DNA of 64,000 nucleotides from an uncultured Eubacterium sp. (GTDB lineage Bacteria; Bacillota; Clostridia; Lachnospirales; Lachnospiraceae). Each line of letters opens with the position of its first letter. Position 1 is the first letter of the stretch. The position numbers and the translations under genes were made by a program. Where the stretch lies: contig CAJTLS010000008.1 in assembly GCA_910577295.1 (NCBI GenBank), positions 1 to 64,000 on the forward strand, given 5' to 3'. The notes beneath the pieces are model-generated. The model was not told the DNA's origin. It ran no database searches and saw only the letters and a program-made list of their open reading frames with translations. Shown here piece by piece: positions 7,074-15,767 of the stretch.

Positions 7074-9872
7074 ATGGAACGAGTATATTGGAAAAAGATA
7101 GGACAGACGATGTTTGTTTTACTGTCCGGCCTATTGCTTTTTCTTACATTTTTTTCCGTTCAAGCCGATGCCAAAGAATCCCGCACGGTAAGAGTTGCTT
7201 TTTTTCCGATGGAGGGGTTCCACACTTTTTCGCAAAAGGAAGGATACGGTGGTGTCGACGTAGATTATCTGAAAGAGCTCTGTCACTATACGAATTGGGA
7301 AATCGAATATGTGGAATGTTCCAGTTGGAACGATGCCCTTGAGAAATTAGAAAAGAAAGAAGTGGATTTGGTTGGCTCCGCTCAGTATTCTCACGGGCGT
7401 GAAGAGCTTTATGACTATGCCGCACTTTCCAGCGGATATACGTTTGGCTGTCTGTTTGTTGAAGAAAACAGTAATCTTGCTTTTGAAGATTTTGAACGCA
7501 TGAAAGAGATGACGTTTGGGGTTGTGAAAAACTATGTCCGCAAAAAAGATTTTTTGGACTATCTGAAACAAGGCGGGATTGAAGAGCCGAAATTGCGGGA
7601 ATACCGCACGACACAGGCGTTGCAGGAAGCGTTGCATTCCGGACAAATTGATGTAGCAGCACATACTCTTACTGAAGTTGGAAGCAGACAGTGTCTGGTG
7701 GGGAAATTTGCTTTTGCGCCATGTTATTACATAACATGGAAAGGAAATCAGTCTTTATTGAATGAACTAAATCTTGGTATGCAGGAATTGAAGATGATTC
7801 ATCCAATGTTGGAGCAGGAGCTTATTTCCGAGTATTATGGAGATAGACGAGAAAATTTTGCTGCGGATGAAAAACAATATATTGATAAGGGAAATACAGT
7901 AAAAATCGGCTTCTATAGAGATACAAGACCAATGGCGTATATCAATGCGCAGGGGGAATATGACGGTATTTATATACAGATTATGAAAAAGGTTGCCGAA
8001 AGAAGCGGAATACACATTGAGTTTTGTCCGATGGACAGGAAAATGTATTGGAGGGAGCTTTTACAAAGAGGAGAGATAGACTTCTATGTCGGTTCCAATA
8101 CAATGCAGTCGGCACAGGATGAAAAGATAAAGCTTACGAGTTCTTTTATGCCCTATAATGCAGTGATTATTTCCAAAAATGATTTTGTTCTCTCAGATCA
8201 AGAGGTTACTTTGGTTTTGACAAAAGGACGCGCTTATTGGGCAGACAGTTTGGACATGAAAACGAAAGTGATTTATCGGGAAAGTGCAAAGGATTGTCTT
8301 CAGGCAGTAGAAGATGATGATGCAAACATTACATTGTTGAATACGATAGAATATAATTATTTGTCAAAAAATGAGAGATTTTCTAATCTCATTGAGTGGG
8401 ATAATTTTCGGTTTCAGTCGGGAACTGCCCTCGCGGCATCCAAAGAGGTAGACCCCGTTCTTTTTAAGGTTATGAACAAATCCTTAGAACTAATCACCGA
8501 GGGAGAGCGAGAGGACATTATCAATCAGTACATGAATATATCTTATGAGAGTTATGAATTGCGTGATTATCTGTATCAGAGCAAAAATGTGATTACATGG
8601 TCTGTTATTATTCTTGTGCTCCTTCTTATCTTTGGCTTTTCCATCTCGCATATGAGGAGAAAGTCATATCATCTTTTGGAAATAAAGAATGAGGCATTGA
8701 AGACGGCCATAGAAGAGGCAGAGAGAGCGAATCAGGCAAAAACGGAATTTCTCTCCCATATGTCTCACGATATACGCACACCGATTAATGGCATTATGGG
8801 AATGCTTAATATTGCGGAAAACAATCCGGAAGATATGGAGCGGCAGTTAGACTGCCGGGAAAAAATTAAGACATCAGCGGAGCATCTGTTATCACTGATT
8901 AATGATGTTTTGGACATCAGTAAGTTGGAAAATGGAAACGTAGAACTGGCTGGTGAGACATTTTCTTTGACTGAACTGTTAGAAAGCTGTTCTACAATTA
9001 TTGGAGGTCAGGCAGCGGCACAAAATGTTAAGCTGATTACTGATTTTGCAGAACTGAAACAGATGCCGCATACATATTTTAAAGGGAGTCCTCTCCACAT
9101 CAAACAAATAATAATTAATATAGCAGGAAATGCTGTAAAGTATAATAAACCGGAAGGAACGGTTAATTTCCGGTGTTATAAAGTTTCAGAAGAGAATGAG
9201 ACCACTAACATCTGTTTTGACATATCCGATACCGGAATTGGCATGAGCAGAGAATATCTTGAGCATATTTTTGAACCGTTTACACAGGAACAGGATGGGG
9301 CGAGAACTCATTATCAGGGAACGGGACTTGGTATGACCATCACAAAAAGGCTTGTAGATAAGATGGGAGGTTCCATACAGATTGAGAGCGAGCTGGATTT
9401 GGGAAGCAGATTTACGGTAATCCTTCCATTGGAAACGGTAGAGATGTCGGAAAATCAAGAAGATAGCTTGGAAACGCAGGATGCAGATATAACGGGAAAG
9501 AAGATTTTGCTTGTAGAGGACAATGAACTCAACCAGGAGATTGCCGCCTATATGCTACAGGAGCGGGGACTTGAGGTAACAGTTGCCGTCAATGGAAAAG
9601 AGGCGGTGGAGCTGTTCGGACAATCTAACCCTAATACATTCGATTTGATTTTCATGGATGTGATGATGCCGCTCATGAACGGCTATGAGGCGACGAGAGC
9701 CATTCGGGCGCTCGACAGATCCGATGCCGCGAGCATACCGATTATTGCCATGACGGCGAATGCCTATGCTGAAGATGTGAAAGAAGCCAAAGAGGCAGGT
9801 ATGGATGAGCACATGGCAAAACCGCTTGACCCGGAGGTGATAAACCGTATTTTGACACAATGGCTTGGATAG
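7074..9872 (+). CDS. Hybrid sensor histidine kinase with two periplasmic-type solute-binding domains (BvgS-like) and a receiver
   Basis: This 932-residue membrane sensor starts with a signal peptide or anchor (residues about 8-30). Two tandem family-3 solute-binding domains follow outside the membrane (about 38-255 and 270-495), then one transmembrane helix (about 506-528, WSVIILVLLLIFGFSI). The cytoplasmic part has a HisKA box with His565 (SHMSHDIRTPINGIMG), an HATPase domain with Asn686 (IAGNAVKYNK) and the DTGIGM and GTGLGM boxes, and a receiver domain with acidic Asp816, phosphoacceptor Asp862 (FMDVMMP) and Lys916 (MAKPLD). All catalytic residues are present. The architecture is that of BvgS-type hybrid kinases, which sense small ligands directly. 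No separate response regulator or HPt gene is nearby, so the output is unknown. Confidence 0.9.
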   Translation: MERVYWKKIGQTMFVLLSGLLLFLTFFSVQADAKESRTVRVAFFPMEGFHTFSQKEGYGGVDVDYLKELCHYTNWEIEYVECSSWNDALEKLEKKEVDLVGSAQYSHGREELYDYAALSSGYTFGCLFVEENSNLAFEDFERMKEMTFGVVKNYVRKKDFLDYLKQGGIEEPKLREYRTTQALQEALHSGQIDVAAHTLTEVGSRQCLVGKFAFAPCYYITWKGNQSLLNELNLGMQELKMIHPMLEQELISEYYGDRRENFAADEKQYIDKGNTVKIGFYRDTRPMAYINAQGEYDGIYIQIMKKVAERSGIHIEFCPMDRKMYWRELLQRGEIDFYVGSNTMQSAQDEKIKLTSSFMPYNAVIISKNDFVLSDQEVTLVLTKGRAYWADSLDMKTKVIYRESAKDCLQAVEDDDANITLLNTIEYNYLSKNERFSNLIEWDNFRFQSGTALAASKEVDPVLFKVMNKSLELITEGEREDIINQYMNISYESYELRDYLYQSKNVITWSVIILVLLLIFGFSISHMRRKSYHLLEIKNEALKTAIEEAERANQAKTEFLSHMSHDIRTPINGIMGMLNIAENNPEDMERQLDCREKIKTSAEHLLSLINDVLDISKLENGNVELAGETFSLTELLESCSTIIGGQAAAQNVKLITDFAELKQMPHTYFKGSPLHIKQIIINIAGNAVKYNKPEGTVNFRCYKVSEENETTNICFDISDTGIGMSREYLEHIFEPFTQEQDGARTHYQGTGLGMTITKRLVDKMGGSIQIESELDLGSRFTVILPLETVEMSENQEDSLETQDADITGKKILLVEDNELNQEIAAYMLQERGLEVTVAVNGKEAVELFGQSNPNTFDLIFMDVMMPLMNGYEATRAIRALDRSDAASIPIIAMTANAYAEDVKEAKEAGMDEHMAKPLDPEVINRILTQWLG

Positions 9873-9923
9873 GAATGTTGTCTGTTGGTAATGCTATCAT
9901 CATAGATTTGGAGGTGTTCAGTA

Positions 9924-10760
9924 ATGGCATATCAGATTTTGATGGATAGCTGCGGCGACAGGACAGTAGATATGAAACGGGATGACCGAATTTCTCTTGT
10001 CCCTCTCCGCTTACAGATAGATGACAGGGAGTATACAGACGACGGGGAATTAGATATCAGGAAGCTTTTGCTGTCAATAGAGCAATCAACTGATATTCCT
10101 CGTTCTTCCTGCCCTTCACCAATAGAGTATCAACAGAAAATGGATTTGCATTGTGAAAGCATCTATTTGATTTCGATATCAGGAGAACTGTCCGGTTCCT
10201 ATAACAGTGCCAGCTTGGCTGTTAAACAAATACCGCAGACGCAGGCGGATATTTGTCTCATAAATAGCCGTAGCGCTTCCGCCGGACAGACATTACTGGC
10301 ATTGTTTATACAGGAATGGGAGCAGCAGGGTTACTCTTTTCAAGAGATAACCAATATGGTGGCAGAGAAGAAGGATAAGATGAAGACCAGATTTGTTCTG
10401 GAAGATTTGACGATGTTGGAACGCAACGGGCGTCTGACAGGATTTAAAGCAAAGCTGGCGGGAGCTCTTCATATTTGTCCGGTACTTGCCGCTACGCCGG
10501 AGGGAACGATTTGTCAGACCGGACAGGTAAGAGGAATGAATCGAGGGATTGCCAAACTGTTTCATCAGGTAGTCGAGGACGATAAAGAGTATATGTGGGA
10601 GCGCATGGTGATTTCGCACTGTTATAATGAAGAGATGGCAATTGAGTTAAAAACGAAACTGAAAAAAGAGTTTCCGGAACGGATGATACAGATTGCCGCA
10701 ACAGGAGGTATTTCCAGTTTATATGCCGGAAGAGGCGGCATTATCGTTGCGTATGCATAA
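9924..10760 (+). CDS. DegV family fatty-acid-binding protein
   Basis: A 278-residue DegV protein. The N-terminus (ILMDSCGDRTVD) and the TSCPSP-like loop (RSSCPSPIEYQ, about residues 60-70) that cradles the ligand are visible, followed by the ISGELSGSYNSA segment (about 90-101), which is strongly conserved in the family. In Firmicutes DegV/FakB proteins present fatty acids to the FakA kinase for phospholipid synthesis; no fakA gene lies in this window. The ribosome binding site GGAGG is about 10 bases before ATG. The last 20 bases overlap the convergent YprB-like gene. Confidence 0.88.
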   Translation: MAYQILMDSCGDRTVDMKRDDRISLVPLRLQIDDREYTDDGELDIRKLLLSIEQSTDIPRSSCPSPIEYQQKMDLHCESIYLISISGELSGSYNSASLAVKQIPQTQADICLINSRSASAGQTLLALFIQEWEQQGYSFQEITNMVAEKKDKMKTRFVLEDLTMLERNGRLTGFKAKLAGALHICPVLAATPEGTICQTGQVRGMNRGIAKLFHQVVEDDKEYMWERMVISHCYNEEMAIELKTKLKKEFPERMIQIAATGGISSLYAGRGGIIVAYA

Positions 10761-11832
10761 GGGCAGTTAAGTACATTTGACATTGTTTGTCACTGAGAGT
10801 AGAAGTTTCTGTCCACGGCACATATATCGTGCGTGAGCGTCGGGTTTCCTGAAAAAGTGGTTGGTCAGTCTCCATATCATTGGGAACGGGAAGAAAGAAT
10901 CCGCTTCTTTTTATATAACAGTTAGCGGCAGTAGCTTTCTCCCGAAAATCTTCTTCCACATAGATACCTACGCTTTTATGTACGGCCATATCTTCTTTTG
11001 GAAGATAAAAATAATTTTTATAATCTTTAAAGTAATGATACAGCGTGCCTTTATAGAGAGGAATCTGTACGGTGAGCAAGTCGTGTTCCATCGTAATTTG
11101 TACATCGCCTTTTTGATAGGTGAGTGGCAGTGGAACCGGACGGTCGAGTTGGTCGCACAAAACAAGTGTATTTTTCTCTGTCCGCCAGTGCGGCTGTTTT
11201 GGCTGATAGTTTTCATAACACAAAAGGCGGCTGCAAAAAATAGTGCCAATTAAGTCGTCGTGATTGTGTAACAAAAGATCGGCTTTTCGGCGATTGGCAG
11301 AATCGTTACGGAAAAATTTCAGATGCATAAAGTCCGTGTAAAGTTTGATGCAGTCTTTTCCCGTGAAAGTGTCGTGACGTTGAAAACCAAGGCTTCGTTC
11401 CACGGTAATCAGCTTTCGATTAGGCAGGGGAAGTAATTTTTTGTTCAGCGGGAAGCAGCGGTATAAGTCCAGACTTCTTTTTCCCTGAAAAGGAGAATCC
11501 AGATGATGAAATAAATATTTTTTTTCCAAATATGGGATGTCAAACGTAGAACCGTTATAGTGCGCAATTGTTTCAAAAGGCGCCAAAAAGGAGGAAAAGG
11601 CGTCTAGGATGTCAGCTTCGCTTACATAGTCGTCGGCATACCATTGTATAAAACACCATGTTCCGTTTTCAACAAAGGCGGCGCCGAGTAAATAGAGAGA
11701 GGAAACGTCTGGAGACAGACCGGTTGTTTCGATATCAAAAAAACATACCTGTTCTACCGGACATGGCAGAGAAGTACACGATTCAAATAATTCTTTTTGA
11801 TATTCTTTTACCGTAGGGAAAAAACATTCCAT
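10741..11832 (-). CDS. YprB-type DEDD exonuclease/RNase H-like protein
   Basis: A 363-residue protein. Residues about 27-190 form a DEDD exonuclease core: exo I FFDIETTGLS (Asp and Glu), exo II YNGSTFDIPYLEKKY, and exo III HNHDDLIGT, with the conserved RSLDLYR and LPNRKL segments between. This matches the ribonuclease H-like YprB domain described in Firmicutes; its substrate is not established. The C-terminal half (about 200-363) has no motif that I recognise. The gene is convergent with degV and their ends overlap by 20 bases, so antisense transcription across both stops is expected. Confidence 0.8.
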   Translation of the reverse strand: MECFFPTVKEYQKELFESCTSLPCPVEQVCFFDIETTGLSPDVSSLYLLGAAFVENGTWCFIQWYADDYVSEADILDAFSSFLAPFETIAHYNGSTFDIPYLEKKYLFHHLDSPFQGKRSLDLYRCFPLNKKLLPLPNRKLITVERSLGFQRHDTFTGKDCIKLYTDFMHLKFFRNDSANRRKADLLLHNHDDLIGTIFCSRLLCYENYQPKQPHWRTEKNTLVLCDQLDRPVPLPLTYQKGDVQITMEHDLLTVQIPLYKGTLYHYFKDYKNYFYLPKEDMAVHKSVGIYVEEDFREKATAANCYIKRSGFFLPVPNDMETDQPLFQETRRSRTIYVPWTETSTLSDKQCQMYLTALMHTQR

Positions 11833-11904
11833 AGCCAGACATCCTTTCGCGATGCGCTTTTCAGTCAGCGCTTATGTATCCTTTATGTTATCACAAAAAA
11901 AGCG

Positions 11905-11934
11905 GTATTGCAATTTTCTCAAATATGATATAAT
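11905..11934 (+). promoter_or_regulatory. Putative promoter for the cls-ruvAB run
   Basis: A perfect TATAAT at 11929-11934 lies about 75 bases before the cls start. The -35 region is poor (TATTGC at 17-base spacing). Confidence 0.45.
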
Positions 11935-12007
11935 GTATCTGTATGTGCCATAACCCGAGGACGGCAAGTCGAACGGCGGATTGAGCAATGGAAATGCGGA
12001 GGAAATT

Positions 12008-13591
12008 ATGTACAATTTGGAGCAGAGAAAGGTCTTAAAGCAAATACAGGGCCTTAAAGGCAGGGTACAAAACAGTTTAAGCGGTTTTATTCGTGCGTGT
12101 ATTGTAGCGCTGTTAGTTTTATTTCAGTTTATTATCTTGCTGGGACTGCCCTTTTTGCTGCGGCAGTATTCTACGTTCTTTTATATTGCCATGGAATTTC
12201 TTGGCGTTCTGGCTATCCTTGCGCTTACCAATGACAGCCGAAGTATGTCTTACAAATTCGGATGGCTGTGTATTATCGTCCTGTTGCCAATTTCCGGTAA
12301 TATTATGTTTGTCCTCTGGGGAAAGATTGGCAAACGAAACAAGCTGAATCGGCGAATTAAGGGCAAGATTCAGGAAACTGACCGTCATTTACAATGGTAT
12401 CCCGAGGTGGCAAAAGAGTTTAATGAGCGGCATCCGGTGAGTTCCCGCATGTCCCGCTACATGGAGGCGGAGGGAGCGCCGATTTGTAAAAATAATGCCG
12501 CCCGTTATTTTGAATTTGGGGAAGAAGCATGGGATTCCGTGTTTGATGATTTACAGAGAGCGAAGCAATTTATTTTTATCGAATTTTTCATTGTTGCGGA
12601 GGGAGCAATCTGGAATAAACTGCATGGTATATTGAAACAAAAAATAGAAGAAGGGGTGGAAGTTAAGTTTCTCTATGATGATTTTGGCGGGCTGATGCGT
12701 ACGGCGACCGACTTCGCGCCGAAACTTCGCGCCGAGGGGTTTCAGGTGGCAGTATTTAACCCCATTCATAAGTATATAAGCAAATTGTTTATGAATTTCC
12801 GCGACCATCAGAAAATTATCGTCATTGACGGGGAAATTGCTTACACGGGAGGTTTTAATATTGCGGACGAATACGCCAATTTAGTAGAGCGTTTTGGCGT
12901 CTGGAAAGACGAGGGGGTACGTCTGACGGGAGACGTTGTCTGGGCAATGACAATTACTTTTTTGGAGATGTGGTCGGTCTGTTCTCCAGAAGAGAATATA
13001 CCATATGAGAGATACCGTTCACATAAAAAGCCGGATTCATCCGATATGTACTGCCATGTGTTGCGTGATGGCCCGGCTCTCAATCCACGTTCATTCGTTG
13101 GCTCCATGTACCGTCAGATGATACATTATGCCGGACAGAAAATGTATATTATGACCCCTTATCTGATTCTGGAAGAATCCATGGTCGAGACACTCTTGGA
13201 ATCAGCTCGGAGAGGCGTGGATGTACGGATTATCACGCCGAATATTCCGGATAAGAAACATATCAAATATATGACGGAATACAATTATGGGATATTATTG
13301 AAAAATGGTATCCGGATATATGAGTATACGCCGGGATTCATTCATTCCAAAGTTGTAATGAATGAACATTGCGTCATTGTAGGAACGATTAATATGGATT
13401 ACCGAAGTTTCTATCTTCACTACGAAAACGGTGTGTGGATTTATGACGAGGCGTTCCGTCAGACAGTGGAAAAGGATTTTGAGAAGACGTTTGCCCAAAG
13501 CCGTGAGATATCTTATATGGAGTGGCTGCACAGACCGTGGCGGCGCAGGGTAGTACAACATGTATTAAATGTATTTAATTCACTTGTCTGA
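12008..13591 (+). CDS. cls: Cardiolipin synthase (phospholipase D family)
   Basis: A 527-residue membrane enzyme that condenses two phosphatidylglycerols into cardiolipin. N-terminal hydrophobic segments span about residues 20-45, 48-65 and 78-98, followed by two PLD domains. The first HKD motif is canonical (HQKIIVID, His267). The second reads HSKVVMNE (His446, Lys448), so the usual Asp is Glu453; the downstream GTINMDYRS is intact. I start at ATG 12008, which has GGAGG 5 bases upstream; an in-frame TTG at 11981 has no such site. ruvA follows after 19 bases, so the three genes are probably one transcript. Confidence 0.9.
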   Translation: MYNLEQRKVLKQIQGLKGRVQNSLSGFIRACIVALLVLFQFIILLGLPFLLRQYSTFFYIAMEFLGVLAILALTNDSRSMSYKFGWLCIIVLLPISGNIMFVLWGKIGKRNKLNRRIKGKIQETDRHLQWYPEVAKEFNERHPVSSRMSRYMEAEGAPICKNNAARYFEFGEEAWDSVFDDLQRAKQFIFIEFFIVAEGAIWNKLHGILKQKIEEGVEVKFLYDDFGGLMRTATDFAPKLRAEGFQVAVFNPIHKYISKLFMNFRDHQKIIVIDGEIAYTGGFNIADEYANLVERFGVWKDEGVRLTGDVVWAMTITFLEMWSVCSPEENIPYERYRSHKKPDSSDMYCHVLRDGPALNPRSFVGSMYRQMIHYAGQKMYIMTPYLILEESMVETLLESARRGVDVRIITPNIPDKKHIKYMTEYNYGILLKNGIRIYEYTPGFIHSKVVMNEHCVIVGTINMDYRSFYLHYENGVWIYDEAFRQTVEKDFEKTFAQSREISYMEWLHRPWRRRVVQHVLNVFNSLV

Positions 13592-13610
13592 CAGGGGAGG
13601 ATGAGACGAT

Positions 13611-14213
13611 ATGTTAGCATTTGTAAAAGGGAAACTCGATACGGTGACAGAGGATTATATCATCGTTGAAAATCAGGGAAACGGATATGAGATTTTAGTG
13701 CCGGGCTCGGTTATACAGGCGATGCCGCAGGTGGGGAACGAGGTAAAAATTTATACTTATCTGTATGTGCGGGAGGATGTGTTACAATTATATGGTTTTT
13801 TGACAAAAGACCAGTTAGATATGTTTAAACTTCTGATTACCGTCAATGGGATTGGGCCGAAAGGTGCGTTGGGGATTCTCACCGTCATGGATGTTGATGC
13901 ATTGCGCCTTGCGATTTTATCGGATGACGCCAAAAGTATTGCCAAATCTCCGGGGATTGGCGCGAAAACGGCGGGAAAGCTTATTTTGGAATTAAAGGAT
14001 AAATGTCATCTGGAAGATATATTGGATTCCGGCGGCGACCGGACATCTCCGCTCGCAGAAACGGCAGACAGCGGTGCGCGCAACGATGCGATACAGGCAT
14101 TGGTGGCGTTGGGGTATTCGGCTTCCGAGGCTGCCGCCGCCGTGCGAAAAGTAAAGATATCCGAGGATATGTCCGTGGAGGATATTTTAAAACAGAGCCT
14201 TAAAAATGTATAA
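13611..14213 (+). CDS. ruvA: Holliday junction branch-migration protein RuvA
   Basis: A 200-residue protein, the normal length. The N-terminal OB fold (about 1-63) is followed by two helix-hairpin-helix motifs (LLITVNGIGPKGALGIL, about 77-93, and KSPGIGAKTAGKLILEL, about 112-128) and a C-terminal domain III (about 150-200) that contacts RuvB. RuvA tetramers bind the four-way junction and load the RuvB motor. ruvB begins 15 bases downstream. RuvC is not in the cluster, as is common in Firmicutes. Confidence 0.97.
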   Translation: MLAFVKGKLDTVTEDYIIVENQGNGYEILVPGSVIQAMPQVGNEVKIYTYLYVREDVLQLYGFLTKDQLDMFKLLITVNGIGPKGALGILTVMDVDALRLAILSDDAKSIAKSPGIGAKTAGKLILELKDKCHLEDILDSGGDRTSPLAETADSGARNDAIQALVALGYSASEAAAAVRKVKISEDMSVEDILKQSLKNV

Positions 14214-14228
14214 AGGAATGAAAAGCCA

Positions 14229-15227
14229 ATGGAAAAACGAGTGATATCGACAGAATTGATGGAGGAAGATTATAAGAATGAAAACAGCCTCCGTCCTAAA
14301 TTTCTGAAAGACTATATTGGACAGAAAAAAGCGAAAGAAAATATGAAGATTTATATTGAAGCTGCAAAGGCAAGAGGGGAGGCGCTTGACCATGTTCTCT
14401 TGTACGGCCCGCCCGGACTCGGCAAAACGACACTGGCGGGAATTATTGCCAATGAGATGGATGTGAACCTAAAAATAACATCCGGCCCGGCTATTGAGAA
14501 GCCGGGAGAGATGGCGGCGATACTCAATAATCTTCAGGATGGCGATTTACTTTTTGTCGATGAGATTCACCGTCTGAACCGTCAGGTGGAAGAAGTCCTC
14601 TATCCGGCGATGGAAGATTATGTCATAGATATCGTAATCGGCAAGGGGGCGGCAGCGAAAAGTATCCGTATTGATTTACCGCGCTTTACGCTTGTAGGCG
14701 CAACGACAAGGGCGGGTATGCTGACGGCGCCGTTGCGAGACCGGTTCGGGGTTGTACATCGTCTTGAATTTTACACCGTAGAGGAACTGACCGAGATTAT
14801 TTTGCGTTCCGCCAATGTATTTCAGGTTGCGATTGATAAAGAGGGGGCGCTGGAGATTGCCCGTAGGTCGCGGGGGACGCCGCGTCTGGCTAACCGCCTG
14901 TTAAAGCGGGTGCGCGATTTTGCACAGGTAAAATACAACGGGGAGATAACGCTGAAAGTGGCAAATTTTGCCTTGGATTTACTGGAAGTCGATAAACTCG
15001 GACTGGATTATACCGACCGTAATATTTTGCTTGCTATGATTAATAAATTCGGCGGCGGCCCGGTCGGTCTGGATACACTGGCGGCCGGTATCGGGGAAGA
15101 CAGCGGCACGATTGAGGATGTCTATGAGCCGTATCTCATACAGAACGGTCTGATTGCCAGAACGCCGCGGGGACGGGTGGCTACGAAAAAGGCATATTTT
15201 CATTTTGGTTTGTCATTTGACGAATAA
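14229..15227 (+). CDS. ruvB: Holliday junction branch-migration ATPase RuvB
   Basis: A 332-residue AAA+ helicase of normal length. Visible are the Walker A (YGPPGLGKTTLAG, Lys66), Walker B (LLFVDEIHRL), sensor 1 region (VGATTRAGMLTAPLRDRFG), the arginine-finger segment and the C-terminal winged helix (residues about 255-332, ending RTPRGRVATKKAYFHFG). It drives branch migration with RuvA during recombinational repair. It ends 48 bases before zapA. Confidence 0.98.
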   Translation: MEKRVISTELMEEDYKNENSLRPKFLKDYIGQKKAKENMKIYIEAAKARGEALDHVLLYGPPGLGKTTLAGIIANEMDVNLKITSGPAIEKPGEMAAILNNLQDGDLLFVDEIHRLNRQVEEVLYPAMEDYVIDIVIGKGAAAKSIRIDLPRFTLVGATTRAGMLTAPLRDRFGVVHRLEFYTVEELTEIILRSANVFQVAIDKEGALEIARRSRGTPRLANRLLKRVRDFAQVKYNGEITLKVANFALDLLEVDKLGLDYTDRNILLAMINKFGGGPVGLDTLAAGIGEDSGTIEDVYEPYLIQNGLIARTPRGRVATKKAYFHFGLSFDE

Positions 15228-15275
15228 ACGCTTTTCATGTATACTGTTGTCATAGTATGAGACGAGGTGCAGCCG

Positions 15276-15683
15276 ATGAGAAATAAGAATGATGTTGAAG
15301 TATTGATTGATGGTAGGAAGTATACGATATGTGGTTTTGAGAGCGCAGAGTATTTACAGCAGATAGCCTCTTATATCAACCGTAAATTTATTGAATTTAA
15401 AAAGAAAGATTACTATGCCCGACTGGACTTGGATTTAAGAAAGATATTGTTAGCGATTAATATTGCGGATGACTATTACAAAATGAAGAAAAAGGCAAAT
15501 GAGTATCGGACGGAAAATGAATTAAAAGACCAGCTCGTTTTAGATATGAAGCACGAAATTCTTCATTTGCAGGAGGATGTACAGGCGAGAGATAAAAAAA
15601 TCGGTGAACTGGAAAAAGATATGGAACAGGCAGAAAAGAAGATAATCGAATTAGAAACTCGTTTAAAACAGAGACATAAATAG
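15276..15683 (+). CDS. zapA: Cell division protein ZapA
   Basis: A 135-residue protein. The N-terminal ZapA globular domain (residues about 1-70: NDVEVLIDGRKYTI, then a helix with INRKF) is followed by a long charged coiled coil (about 75-135). ZapA crosslinks FtsZ filaments at mid-cell. ATG 15276 is preferred because GAGG lies 8 bases upstream; an in-frame GTG at 15267 overlaps that site. A strong hairpin terminator follows immediately, separating it from the U32-ftsW-PBP run. Confidence 0.85.
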   Translation: MRNKNDVEVLIDGRKYTICGFESAEYLQQIASYINRKFIEFKKKDYYARLDLDLRKILLAINIADDYYKMKKKANEYRTENELKDQLVLDMKHEILHLQEDVQARDKKIGELEKDMEQAEKKIIELETRLKQRHK

Positions 15684-15692
15684 TTATGAAGT

Positions 15693-15718
15693 GAGGACTG
15701 CAAAAGCAGTCCTCCTTT
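15693..15718 (+). terminator. Intrinsic terminator after zapA
   Basis: Perfect 9-bp stem GAGGACTGC / GCAGTCCTC with an AAAA loop, then CTTTC. The T-run is short, but stem and position are convincing. Confidence 0.75.
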
Positions 15719-15767
15719 CAATCCCGAATATGGGAGTTTGTGCGACGTTTCCGAAATGGAGGTAAAA

